Positions 1-8,560 of a stretch of 36,156 bases of DNA are shown one piece after another (position 1 is the stretch's first letter; every line of letters begins with the position of its first letter). Source of the DNA: Candidatus Latescibacterota bacterium (GTDB taxonomy: Bacteria > Latescibacterota > UBA2968); NCBI GenBank assembly GCA_022824945.1, contig JAJDYX010000042.1:1-36156 (forward strand), given 5' to 3'. The notes under the pieces were generated by a model. That model was given only the letters and a program-made list of their open reading frames with translations, was not told the DNA's origin and did not search any database. The translations under genes and the position numbers were made by a program.

Positions 1-45
1 AGATGAAGCAGATGGTGCAGATAGACGCGGATCGTAAACGCACAG

Positions 46-3000
46 TTATTGCTGATAGGCTTCTACGCCAGGTATCCCTCGGCTGAACAGTGCCTCGAGG
101 CCCGGCTCCGGTGACAGGGCATCTACCGCGATTTTGCTGCGGGCCAGAGCCGCTTTCGGAAGGTCTCGCAGGAAACCCCGAATCTGCCCTGTCTTCGGAT
201 TGCGCAGGATGGTCATTGGGCTGTCGGTGTTGCTGTCCAGAGTGAAGGAGCCGCCAGGCCCGGTGAGCGTGATGCTGGCCAGTTTGTCCTTCCACTCGGG
301 ATCCACTGGAAGTACGAACGCGAAGTTGGATATGCCGTCGCCGTGGACCACATAGGGCATGTCGAAGGTCAGGGAGAACAACTCGGTTTGGGTAGCGTTT
401 CGTCCGGTGAGCCGATACTGGCTGCCGAACTGCGGTAATGCAGGCGGCGCGTTTACCACGAAGGCGGGTTCCAGATAGGGGTTCTCCTCGGCGTCTTTGC
501 CACCCCAAAGGAGGAGCGATGTAGTTGGTGTGGCCGTCGCCTTCGACGCGTCCTCATCGGATAGGCGGAAGCGCAGTGCCTTGTCGAAGTGGTAGTTGCC
601 GATCCAGGTCGGATCGCAATAGCCCATCAGATCGTACGCGTGCGGTGGAATGATCCTGCCGCCGTCGCGGAAGTCGTAGCCCCAGGCACCGATGGTTCCG
701 TCCGTGTTTGGATACGCCGGATCAATACCGGCAGCGGTGCCGCACGGCGCGTGCCGGAGGCTCAGGTTGTGTCCGAGTTCGTGTGCGATGGTCTCGGCGC
801 GAAACCCGGCAAAACTTGCCCGGCCGCCAAGGTTCGCGAGGCCCCCGGAATGCCCGCCAGTGGCGCTTGACAGTATGGTCATGTAATGTCCGGTCCCACC
901 CTCCATCACCCGGATGACTTCGGCAATGTGCAACCAGGCCACTATGGGGTAGAACCTTAAGAAGTCCGAAACGTGGCCATCCGAGGTAGCCACTGGCTCG
1001 TGGGCTGTTACCTTGAGATCCCCGATCGGCAGCAGCGTCCGCGTGTCCCATAGCATCTCATGGTTTTCGGGATCGGCGGCCATCTCCGCGACCGCGGTTA
1101 TGACCGAGGAGTCGGGAGCCAGGGTCCAAATCAGCGGAATCATCGTCAGGTCGAGGACGGGCAGGGCCCGCACATCGATTCTCTGGCGGCCAGTTTCCGG
1201 GATCCTTCTGGTCACGCCCAACCCGGGATCAAGCGTCCCGTCCGGATCGATCTCGATGACCATCTCCAGTCCCGTCCGCACGACCTCTCCCGGGATTACG
1301 GCGTTGGCCGACTTCGCCAGGGATCCTTCGTCAAGAGTGGTCGGCACAGGCCCCGGCTTGCCCGGGATGTCGGCGATGTGCGTCAAGTTACCGTCCATGT
1401 AAAACGATGCCCGCACGTCGGGAATGTCTTCGTTGTTGGCGCGTGTCGCAGTGGCGAACACGCGGAGCAGTGCCTCCTTGCCTGCGACAAGAGGAACCGG
1501 GAACCTGTTCGACTGAACAGCTTGCGAAAGGTATGCTCCAGAGAATTGTGCGTCGCAACGCGCCACGATCTGACTGGAGACGCCCTCCAGCCATTCCAGA
1601 AGGGCCTGCGGTGCACAGAGATCCGTGCCCGCGGTCTGTAGCGTTTCAAGGGACTGGAGGGTGCTCAGACTGGTCGGAAGAGGTCCCGTCATGGCGGCAT
1701 TGGCGTTCACATACAGGCTTCGCAAACTCGTGAGTTCGCCGAATTCGGCCGGAAGAGATCCCGACAGGTTATTAACGCCTACCCTCAATCCTTCCAGATT
1801 GCCGAGACGACCGATTTCGGGCGGGATCGGTCCCGACAGCTCATTCCGGGTGAAGTCAAGCTCCTTGAGATTCCGAAGGTTGCCGAGTTCTGGTGGGATG
1901 GAACCCGACAAAGCATTGTCCCACAGTTCCAGCATCCGCAGGTTAGTGAGTTCGCCGAGTTCTGGCGGGATGGAACCCGATAGCAAATTCTCCTGAAGCT
2001 CAAGCTCCTCGAGGTCCCGAAGGTTGCCGAGTTCTGGCGGGATGGAACCCGACAGGTTGCTCGCAGAGAGCTTAAGATACCTCAGGTTGACAAGATTGCC
2101 GAGTTCTGGTGGGATGGAACCCGACAGACGGCGTCCGAAGAGTGTGAGACTCCTCAGGTTCGTAAGATTGCCGAATTCAGGGGGGATCGATCCCGCCATC
2201 CCGCATCCCAACAAGCTGAGAGACTCCAGTGCTCTGAGGTTGCTGAGTTCTGGCGGGATTGAGCCCGCCAAACCATTGTTCCAGTTGAGGGAGAGGTCTT
2301 TCAAGCTCGCGAGGTTGCCGAGTTCTGGCGGGATTGAGCCAACCAGATAATTACTGTGTAGCCACAAACGCTCCAGATGAGTAAGGTAGCCGAGTGCGCT
2401 GGGAATGGAGCCGACAAGGCGGTTTTGGGCGAGCGAAAGTCGGCGCAAATGGGTGAGGTAGCCGATTGAGGAAGGAATCGTACCCACCAGATTGTTCGCA
2501 GTGAGATCGACTCCGATGACCCTGCCTTCTTCATCGACTTCGATTCCGTGCCACGTCCCCAACGAGGCGTCCGTCAGCCAGTTTGTGTTGTTCGTCCAAT
2601 TCGGCCCTCCCGTCGCTTCATACAGCGCAACGAGGATCTCTTGGTCCGGCGTCACGGCACACTCTTTACCGGTGCCCTCGTGCGACGCGATCGTGTTCAC
2701 CCACTCACGGAAGGATGGAGCGGCCGGCGCGCAGAGACTCGTGCTGGTATAGTGAAGTGCGTTGACGGGCAGCCTGCCCAGGGATAAGGACAGCGGAATC
2801 AGGCCAGAGAGGGAAGGATTCCCGCCCAGGCGCAATTCTGTCAACTGCCCAAGCTCGCCCAAGCTCGCTGGAAGCGTTCCGGAGAGCCCGTTTTCGTTCA
2901 GGTCGAGAGCGGTTACGAGACCGAGGGTATCGACTCTGACGCCGTACCAGTTTTCCAGAACGGGCCCGTCAAGCCAGCCCGTGGCGTTCGTCCAGTTCTG

Positions 3001-4410
3001 GCCGTTGGCGGACTTAAAAAGAGATTCGAGCACAGTGGCATCGGACTCACTGCAATACGGTCCCTTCAGGAAACTGCTCCCCAGGTCGATTTCAGCAAGC
3101 CAGGTAGCGAAAGCTGATATCCCTGGAGCGCATAAGCCGTCGTTTCGACCAAACCAAAATCTTTCCAAATGCGCCAGGTCCAGAAAACTACGGGGGATAG
3201 GCCCGGATAGATCGTTTTCGTAGAGCCTCAACCTCTCAAGTTCTCTCAGGTTGCCAAATTCAGGGGGTATCGGGCCGTGCAGATTATTTTGTGAGAGGTT
3301 AAGTCCTCGCAACCTTGCCAGATTCCCGATTTCGGACGGTATCGGGCCAGTCAAGTTGTTTTGGAAGAGGTATAGCGAGGTCAAGTTGGTGAGGTTGCCG
3401 ATTTCCGGCGGTATCGGGCCGCCGAGCTTGCGGTTACCCTCCAATTGCAAGCTCTCCAAATTCGCGAGCTTTCCGAGTTCAGATGGAATCCCGCCAGTCA
3501 GGTCGTTGTAGCGCAGATCCAGCGTACGCAAGTTGGTCAGATTTCCCAGTTCACTGGGAATCGATCCCGTCAACTGGTTTAACGCCTCCGAGAGCTCGGA
3601 GGTGCCAAGATCCAAATGTCTTAGTTGCCTGAGATTGCCGATTTCCGGTGGAATCTCTCCCACCAGGTTGTTCTGTTGGAGGTTCAGATGCTCAAGGTTG
3701 ACGAGGTTGCCAATTTCGGCTGGAATCGTACCGGTCAGCAGATTGGATCCAAGATGCAGGTAGGTCAGGCGCGAAAGCTTTCCGAGTTCCGCTGGAATCG
3801 GACCCCTCAAATTGTTGGTCGTCCACTCTCTCGCCTCGTTATTCCACCTACCACCGAGATCCAGGTGTACCACCCGGCCGGCATTGTCAACCTCGACCCC
3901 ATACCAGTCCCCGAGCGGCGCGTCGGTCAGCCAGTTTGTGTTGTTCTTCCAGTTGGGACCGTCCGTCGCGTTGTACAGTGCCACCAGCGCGGCTCTGTCC
4001 GAAGTAGATGGCGGTGGTGTCTCACAGGTGGTGCCAAACACGCTGGCAAAGAGCAAGAAATCAACCAAGCCGATCTCACCATTACCGTCCATATCCATAA
4101 GTGCGTTGTAATTGGCATTACCTGAAGATGTGCCAAACACGCTGGCAAAAAGCCGAAAATCAGCGTTGTTGACCCTCCCATTGCCGTCAAAATCTCCAGG
4201 GCAGATGGACGCTTGTTGCGTAAAGGAGAGCACTGCATTGGACATATCCAGGTCTTGTACTCCACCCGTGCTCTCCAGGGCGGCTGATCGGGTAAGTTCG
4301 TCTTGATCAGGTGTGACCTCCCTGGGCGACATGCCCTGCACAGAAATCTGGCTCACATATACGAGTAATGCGAGGACCGTAATCAACAAGATGCGATCTT
4401 TTGACGACAT
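46..4410 (-). CDS. Secreted leucine-rich-repeat protein with dockerin-like domain and C-terminal metzincin-type metalloprotease
   Basis: About 1454 aa. The frame is open to 4506, but the ATG at 4410 is preferred: it has an AAGGAA-type ribosome site upstream and begins directly with a hydrophobic signal or anchor segment (ILLITVLALLVY), and it avoids overlapping the upstream gene. Domains in order: signal segment (about 8-26); a dockerin-like pair of calcium loops (about 69-128; DFDGNGRVNNADF and DMDGNGEIGLVDF); three blocks of plant/receptor-like LRRs, each opened by a cap such as 'ALYNATDGPNW' and made of 24-residue units of the type SGSIPPELGNL; then about 450 C-terminal residues. The C-terminal part carries HELGHNLSLRH (1210-1220), a metzincin zinc site with Ser in place of the usual Gly, and a Met-turn DLMGYC with Met at about 1262. 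Inferred role: an extracellular or surface protease with protein- or glycan-binding repeats. The substrate is unknown. It is monocistronic or the last gene of the minus-strand run. Confidence 0.85.
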   Translation of the reverse strand: MSSKDRILLITVLALLVYVSQISVQGMSPREVTPDQDELTRSAALESTGGVQDLDMSNAVLSFTQQASICPGDFDGNGRVNNADFRLFASVFGTSSGNANYNALMDMDGNGEIGLVDFLLFASVFGTTCETPPPSTSDRAALVALYNATDGPNWKNNTNWLTDAPLGDWYGVEVDNAGRVVHLDLGGRWNNEAREWTTNNLRGPIPAELGKLSRLTYLHLGSNLLTGTIPAEIGNLVNLEHLNLQQNNLVGEIPPEIGNLRQLRHLDLGTSELSEALNQLTGSIPSELGNLTNLRTLDLRYNDLTGGIPSELGKLANLESLQLEGNRKLGGPIPPEIGNLTNLTSLYLFQNNLTGPIPSEIGNLARLRGLNLSQNNLHGPIPPEFGNLRELERLRLYENDLSGPIPRSFLDLAHLERFWFGRNDGLCAPGISAFATWLAEIDLGSSFLKGPYCSESDATVLESLFKSANGQNWTNATGWLDGPVLENWYGVRVDTLGLVTALDLNENGLSGTLPASLGELGQLTELRLGGNPSLSGLIPLSLSLGRLPVNALHYTSTSLCAPAAPSFREWVNTIASHEGTGKECAVTPDQEILVALYEATGGPNWTNNTNWLTDASLGTWHGIEVDEEGRVIGVDLTANNLVGTIPSSIGYLTHLRRLSLAQNRLVGSIPSALGYLTHLERLWLHSNYLVGSIPPELGNLASLKDLSLNWNNGLAGSIPPELSNLRALESLSLLGCGMAGSIPPEFGNLTNLRSLTLFGRRLSGSIPPELGNLVNLRYLKLSASNLSGSIPPELGNLRDLEELELQENLLSGSIPPELGELTNLRMLELWDNALSGSIPPELGNLRNLKELDFTRNELSGPIPPEIGRLGNLEGLRVGVNNLSGSLPAEFGELTSLRSLYVNANAAMTGPLPTSLSTLQSLETLQTAGTDLCAPQALLEWLEGVSSQIVARCDAQFSGAYLSQAVQSNRFPVPLVAGKEALLRVFATATRANNEDIPDVRASFYMDGNLTHIADIPGKPGPVPTTLDEGSLAKSANAVIPGEVVRTGLEMVIEIDPDGTLDPGLGVTRRIPETGRQRIDVRALPVLDLTMIPLIWTLAPDSSVITAVAEMAADPENHEMLWDTRTLLPIGDLKVTAHEPVATSDGHVSDFLRFYPIVAWLHIAEVIRVMEGGTGHYMTILSSATGGHSGGLANLGGRASFAGFRAETIAHELGHNLSLRHAPCGTAAGIDPAYPNTDGTIGAWGYDFRDGGRIIPPHAYDLMGYCDPTWIGNYHFDKALRFRLSDEDASKATATPTTSLLLWGGKDAEENPYLEPAFVVNAPPALPQFGSQYRLTGRNATQTELFSLTFDMPYVVHGDGISNFAFVLPVDPEWKDKLASITLTGPGGSFTLDSNTDSPMTILRNPKTGQIRGFLRDLPKAALARSKIAVDALSPEPGLEALFSRGIPGVEAYQQ
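1690..2500 (-). repeat. Tandem 72-nt LRR-coding repeats (third LRR block)
   Basis: Roughly ten consecutive 72-nt units encode the 24-residue LRR consensus SGSIPPELGNL plus a variable half. The plus strand shows near-identical recurring words such as GTTGCCGAGTTCTGGCGGGA every 72 nt. High identity between neighbouring units suggests recent unit duplication or gene conversion. A related but more diverged block lies at about 3200-3800. Confidence 0.8.
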
Positions 4411-4433
4411 TTGGATAAGATTCCTTTTATTGA

Positions 4434-4461
4434 CTTCACACTTCACACTTCTCACTTCTGA
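4434..4461. repeat. Four tandem heptamers (CTTCACA-like)
   Basis: Plus-strand units CTTCACA, CTTCACA, CTTCTCA and CTTCTGA run back to back. They cover the stop codon of the upstream minus-strand gene and its short intergenic gap to the LRR gene. No function can be assigned. Confidence 0.5.
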
Positions 4462-6287
4462 TACAGTTCTATTCTGCGATTTCTGATGGTGAGCATATAC
4501 ATCCATGCATTTTCACGGTGGCCTTTGTCAAAGGATATTTGGCCGGTTGCACCGGGTATGTCCGTGAGGGTTTCAAGGCGGTCTCGCAGACGGTCTCTGG
4601 TGGTGCCACCCTCGTTTATACCGTGCAGGATGGATAGCATGGCGTCGTATCCGAGGGCGGCAACGATATTCTGTTCTTTACCAAAGCGCGAGCGGTAGTC
4701 GTTGACGAAATTTTGAACGGATTCGAGGTGGCTCTGGTCGTAATATTTAGCGACAAAAATAGCACCATCTACATAATTGCCTCCGTCGCGAGCCACTTCA
4801 TCGTGGTTCCAGCCATCGCTGCCGAGTACCTGGGAAGAGACGAGGGCGGAATGAAATTGGGGGGCAATGAGTAAGATGTCTTCAGCACCACCGGCAATGA
4901 GGATGCCGTCCAGGGCTTCGACAACTTCGAGTTGCACTGTGTCGGGGTCAACTACGACGGGTGGGGGAGGGGCAACGCGTATGTTGCCGAGGATTAAGGC
5001 GTCAATTGCCGAAGCGAGGTCGTCGGGTGCTTGAAGTGCCAGTCCCGCGCTGCGAATGCGTTCAAATTGGCGGCGATAATCCGTAGTGCCCGGTTCGTAC
5101 CATTCCTGAATGAGCACTTCGGCACCGAGGTCTTCGGCTCTGGTCGCAAATTCGCGGGCGATGCTCCGACCATAATCATCTCGAGACGCAAGTGAGGCCA
5201 GCGTTCGCAAGCCCTGTTTATTCACGGCGTGTTCTGCAATGTGTCTGCCCTGTGCGCCCGGCGTTGCATTGACTTGAAAAACGTAGGAACTGAGGGATGC
5301 AATGCCGTCATCTGAGGCTGTTGGAGCCACCAGGGGCACTTTTTGGGCACTGAGCATGGTTGCGATAGGCGTGGTTACCGCGCTTGTGAGTGCGCCGATG
5401 ATGGCGAGTACATCGCTCTCTTCAACAAGGCGCTGTGCCGCGCGTGCTGCGCGAATGGGATCGCCTTCGGAGTCTTCAAATATCAATTCGATCTGGTCGT
5501 GAGATGCGAGTGGGTTGCGGTCTCTCGCAAGTGTGATACCGTTGCGGAGGTCTTCGCCGCTTGGGGTGCCCAATGGAGCGATGACGCCAATTTTATAGCG
5601 CGCTTTTTGGCGTTCTGGAGTGGGTTGGGGCGATGTGCGTTCGGGTATGGGGATTTGGCGCGCGAGTGCTGTGAATTGCCCATCTGGATGGTGCTCGAGA
5701 AAGAAGGACAAGTATTTGTTGCCAGTTTCGAGGTTGCCGAGTTTGATGTGCCAGCGCACTTTGCCAAATGCAATGGCTTCGTCGATGATGGCGCGATTAA
5801 AGTCGGTTTTTAGATTGTCGATCTCGCTGTCGGTCAGTTTTTCGCTGCCGGATAATTGCCCCAGGCGGTCGGCTGCACGCGCTTTGGTGCGTATGTCGGC
5901 GCGGCTGGTGAGAACGCGCGCATATTGTGTGGCGGCGTTGTAAATCTGGCGCTGGTGAAAATAGCAGTCGCCGATGATCAGGTCGGTTTCGGAGATGTAT
6001 CGGCTGCGCGGATAGTGGTGTTGAAGCGCGATAGCCTCGTTCAGAGCCAGATCGTACGCTTTCAATTTGTAGTGCGATTTTGCCAGCATGAACCGCGCGG
6101 CAGAGGTGCGCTGATTGGGGGGGTGTTGTTCGACGAGTTCGATAAACCCATCCCGGGCATCTGATAAATTGTCTTGATTATAATGGGCAAGTGCGCGTTG
6201 GAAGAGGGTTTCCGCTTTCTGGCTGAATATCTCACCCGATATCTGAGTAGAAAAGAGAAAAAATAAGAGTATGGATAATGTTTTCAT
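4452..6287 (-). CDS. Exported TPR plus periplasmic-binding-fold protein (ABC substrate-binding / LpoA-like architecture)
   Basis: 611 aa. Residues 1-18 form a signal peptide. Residues about 20-210 are helical TPR-like repeats of the tol-pal/BamD kind (AETLFQRALAHY; AARFMLAKSHYKL; GDCYFHQRQIYNAATQY). From about 231 a type I periplasmic-binding fold of the Leu/Ile/Val receptor family begins (YKIGVIAPLG; NGITLARD; DSEGDP; IIGALTSAVTTPIA; APTASDD), continuing to the C-terminus. No permease or ATPase genes are adjacent, so a classic amino-acid import role is not supported by context. The TPR plus binding-fold order is also that of LpoA, the outer-membrane activator of penicillin-binding proteins, though no lipobox is obvious. 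Its start overlaps the stop of the upstream BFN gene by 4 nt (ATGA), implying translational coupling. Confidence 0.82.
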   Translation of the reverse strand: MKTLSILLFFLFSTQISGEIFSQKAETLFQRALAHYNQDNLSDARDGFIELVEQHPPNQRTSAARFMLAKSHYKLKAYDLALNEAIALQHHYPRSRYISETDLIIGDCYFHQRQIYNAATQYARVLTSRADIRTKARAADRLGQLSGSEKLTDSEIDNLKTDFNRAIIDEAIAFGKVRWHIKLGNLETGNKYLSFFLEHHPDGQFTALARQIPIPERTSPQPTPERQKARYKIGVIAPLGTPSGEDLRNGITLARDRNPLASHDQIELIFEDSEGDPIRAARAAQRLVEESDVLAIIGALTSAVTTPIATMLSAQKVPLVAPTASDDGIASLSSYVFQVNATPGAQGRHIAEHAVNKQGLRTLASLASRDDYGRSIAREFATRAEDLGAEVLIQEWYEPGTTDYRRQFERIRSAGLALQAPDDLASAIDALILGNIRVAPPPPVVVDPDTVQLEVVEALDGILIAGGAEDILLIAPQFHSALVSSQVLGSDGWNHDEVARDGGNYVDGAIFVAKYYDQSHLESVQNFVNDYRSRFGKEQNIVAALGYDAMLSILHGINEGGTTRDRLRDRLETLTDIPGATGQISFDKGHRENAWMYMLTIRNRRIELYQK

Positions 6288-6766
6288 TGAACAAAGTTGA
6301 TAAAATCTTCTGGGTGTAGTTTTTGAAGTCTTTGTTGAAGGAGTTCGGGGGGATGGTTTTTCGACAGTTCAGTGCTTTTTTGCATTACTTTTTCGTCAAT
6401 GTAGATTGGCGCGCCAAACTTGAGTGCCATCAAGATCGCGTCGCTGGGGCGTGCGTCGAGTTCCAGAGGGGTTGCGGGGGAAGTGAGATGCAATTGCGCG
6501 CGATAGACGTGGTCTATGATGTCTGTGATGAGTGCGTGTTGAACGCTGGCTTGCAGGTTTGTAATAACCGTTTTGATCAGGTCGTGTGCAAAAGGACGCG
6601 GTGGTTTGAAATTTTCGCCTGCAATCTGAAGGGCAAGCGAGAACATTTCACCCATTTGAATCCATATTGGCACGCGGTGGTCGCCGCCTTTTTGTTTGAG
6701 CACAACAACTGGCTCTTCGAGTTGGCGGTCGATAAATATGCCTTCAATTTGGGCTTCATAGACCAT
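6284..6766 (-). CDS. Bifunctional nuclease (BFN/DUF151) family protein
   Basis: 160 aa, the usual length for the BFN (DUF151) family. It shows the family's N-terminal pattern (residues 18-30 PVVVLKQKGGDHR, then VPIWIQMGE and the A-L segment) and the conserved 'LDARPSDAILMALKFGAPIYI' region near residue 110-130, quoted here only in part. Members are proposed to have RNase/DNase activity; the biochemical role in most bacteria is unsettled. A GGAAG ribosome site lies about 8 nt before the ATG at 6766. The 3' end overlaps the next gene by 4 nt. Confidence 0.85.
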   Translation of the reverse strand: MVYEAQIEGIFIDRQLEEPVVVLKQKGGDHRVPIWIQMGEMFSLALQIAGENFKPPRPFAHDLIKTVITNLQASVQHALITDIIDHVYRAQLHLTSPATPLELDARPSDAILMALKFGAPIYIDEKVMQKSTELSKNHPPELLQQRLQKLHPEDFINFVQ

Positions 6767-6838
6767 GGGCGCGACTTCCGTTAGTTTTTGAAAATATAAA
6801 GGAGGGCAATGGAGGGGTCAAGGGATCAGTTCTGAGAT

Positions 6839-7483
6839 TTATTCCATGACGAGCGAGACGGCGAGCCAACCGCCTACGGGGATGATGTTGGATATGAGTT
6901 TGGGGTGGTTGGCAGCGCGGCGGTTGTAATCCTGTATGCCGCGGCGACCATCGCCTTTGGGTAGCGCGCGGTGTGCGTGCCCGTGCCCATTGGCATTGTC
7001 GGCGATGATGAGGCCACCCGAGCGCGTGTTTTCAAGGGCAAAGTCGAGGTATTTGGGATAGTTTTCTTTGTCTGCGTCGATGAAGATAAGGTCAAAAGGT
7101 CCGTCTTGCGCCGCGTCTTGCATGAGTTTTGTGCCGTCGCCTAATCGCACGTCTGTTCGGTCTGATAACCCGGCTTTTTCGTAGTTGCGCCGCGTTACCT
7201 CGGCGTGTTTGGGTTCAATTTCCAGGGTGATGAATTGTCCGTCTTCGGGCAGTGCGCGGGCGAGCCAGATCCCCGAATAGCCAGCGAGCGCACCAAATTC
7301 GAGGATTTTTTTTGCGCCGATTGTTTTGGCGAGCAAATACAGGGTTTGCCCGGCTTCGGGACTGACTGAGATTCGCGGGATACCCTGTTCGGCAGCGTCG
7401 GGCATGATGTTTTTGAGCAAGTCGTCTTCACGGGCAAATACTTCCCTTTTGTATGTATCGAGATCGGGATAGGTTTGTTGCAT
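6839..7483 (-). CDS. SAM-dependent O-methyltransferase (class I, catechol/caffeoyl-CoA type)
   Basis: 214 aa, typical for the O-methyltransferase family 3 (caffeoyl-CoA-like) fold. Motif I is EFGALAGYSGIWLA (62-75), the acidic residue after strand 2 is in TLEIEP (86-91), motif DLIFIDADKENY (131-142) supplies the metal-binding Asp residues, and IIADNA (159-164) completes the metal site. A metal-dependent methylation of a vicinal-diol or small aromatic substrate is expected; the actual substrate cannot be read. AAAGGA sits 7 nt before the ATG at 7483. It lies 26 bp downstream of a Gfo/Idh/MocA gene on the same strand and may be co-transcribed with it. Confidence 0.87.
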   Translation of the reverse strand: MQQTYPDLDTYKREVFAREDDLLKNIMPDAAEQGIPRISVSPEAGQTLYLLAKTIGAKKILEFGALAGYSGIWLARALPEDGQFITLEIEPKHAEVTRRNYEKAGLSDRTDVRLGDGTKLMQDAAQDGPFDLIFIDADKENYPKYLDFALENTRSGGLIIADNANGHGHAHRALPKGDGRRGIQDYNRRAANHPKLISNIIPVGGWLAVSLVME

Positions 7484-7508
7484 TGGGTTATCCTTTCATT
7501 GCACGCTT

Positions 7509-8552
7509 TTAGAATGTAATTCTTCTGCCTTCTTTTGCCGATTGATATGCGCCGAGGATCATTTCAACGGAGACGCGACCCTCTTCGGGGGAGACGCGCT
7601 CGTCGCTCAGGCCGCGAATGTAGTTGATAAATGGACGTGGTATGCCAGCGATGCGCTCGCCCTGTCCCTGGGGTATGTCCATTTTGAATTCGGTCCAGCG
7701 ATTGTCACCGCGACGGATGTATTTGAGTGGAATGGCGTCTTCTGATCGCGGCGCAGAGGTAGATGGCGCGTCGCCGTAGTCCTGAATGATGGTTCCTTCG
7801 TCGCCGTAGATTTCAGTGGTGTTGACGCCTGCGGCGGTGGTGGAGCCGTTGAACAATATGCCCATTATGCCGGTTTCAAAGCGGAAGATGGAGACGCCGT
7901 TATCGTCAGGTGCAGTATCTGTCACGATGTTGTCGATTTCAGCCATTACTGAGACGGGGCGACCAAAGATCCAGTAGAACCAATCGGCGGCATGGGTGGC
8001 GTCGTCGAAGTACATTCCGATATTGGCAATGGGGTCGAGGTGCCATTTGGACGCGCCAGTGACAAAGTGGGGGTTGAGTAGAACTGGGATGCAATGTCTT
8101 CGGCGGACAACCGCGATATTTCCGACTATGCTTGTGTCAACGAGTTCTTTGATTTTGCGGTTGACGGGGTCCTGCCGCATTTGAAAGGCCATACTGAATT
8201 TGACGCCTGATTTATTTACGGCTTCGATGATGCGGTCGCAATCTTCAAGGGTGGTGGCCATGGGTTTTTGTAGCAGGATGTTTTTGCCCGCTTGAGCGGC
8301 CATCAGCGCGTATTCTGCGTGGCGATTGGTCTCTATGCCTATCATGACGGTGTCGATGTTTGGGTCGCTGAGTACGGCGTCTGCTGAGGTGCGATATTCC
8401 ATGCCGAATTTTTCAGCGTTTTCGCGCCCGCGATCTTTGTTGTCGTCCCATGTGGCGATGAGTTCGACATCGTCAAAATGCTGCATTTGACCGCAGTATG
8501 TGTTGATGTGTCCGTGTGCGTGGCTGATGACGCCAATGTGAACTTTATCCAT
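7509..8552 (-). CDS. Gfo/Idh/MocA family oxidoreductase
   Basis: 347 aa. N-terminal NAD(P)-binding Rossmann half (IGVISHAHGHINTY, then ADAVLSDPNIDTVMI) and C-terminal alpha/beta half of the glucose-fructose oxidoreductase family. The usual EKP lysine motif appears as QKPMA (Glu replaced by Gln), and the nucleotide-binding GxGxxG turn is degenerate (SHAHGH), so cofactor binding may be unusual. An AGGGAT site precedes the ATG. It starts 8 bp after the end of the upstream paralogue (8561-9553), so the two form an operon. The substrate (sugar, cyclitol or uronate) is not predictable from sequence alone. Confidence 0.87.
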   Translation of the reverse strand: MDKVHIGVISHAHGHINTYCGQMQHFDDVELIATWDDNKDRGRENAEKFGMEYRTSADAVLSDPNIDTVMIGIETNRHAEYALMAAQAGKNILLQKPMATTLEDCDRIIEAVNKSGVKFSMAFQMRQDPVNRKIKELVDTSIVGNIAVVRRRHCIPVLLNPHFVTGASKWHLDPIANIGMYFDDATHAADWFYWIFGRPVSVMAEIDNIVTDTAPDDNGVSIFRFETGIMGILFNGSTTAAGVNTTEIYGDEGTIIQDYGDAPSTSAPRSEDAIPLKYIRRGDNRWTEFKMDIPQGQGERIAGIPRPFINYIRGLSDERVSPEEGRVSVEMILGAYQSAKEGRRITF

Positions 8553-8560
8553 AAGTATCC

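Noticed and set aside
1690..2500. A CRISPR array, from the regularly spaced repeats
   Set aside because: The spacing is a constant 72 nt within one long coding frame and encodes LRR units; no cas genes are present.
1013..4306. Numerous plus-strand open frames opposite the LRR gene
   Set aside because: They are antisense shadows of the repetitive minus-strand coding sequence: no ribosome sites, low-complexity repeated peptides and no family features.
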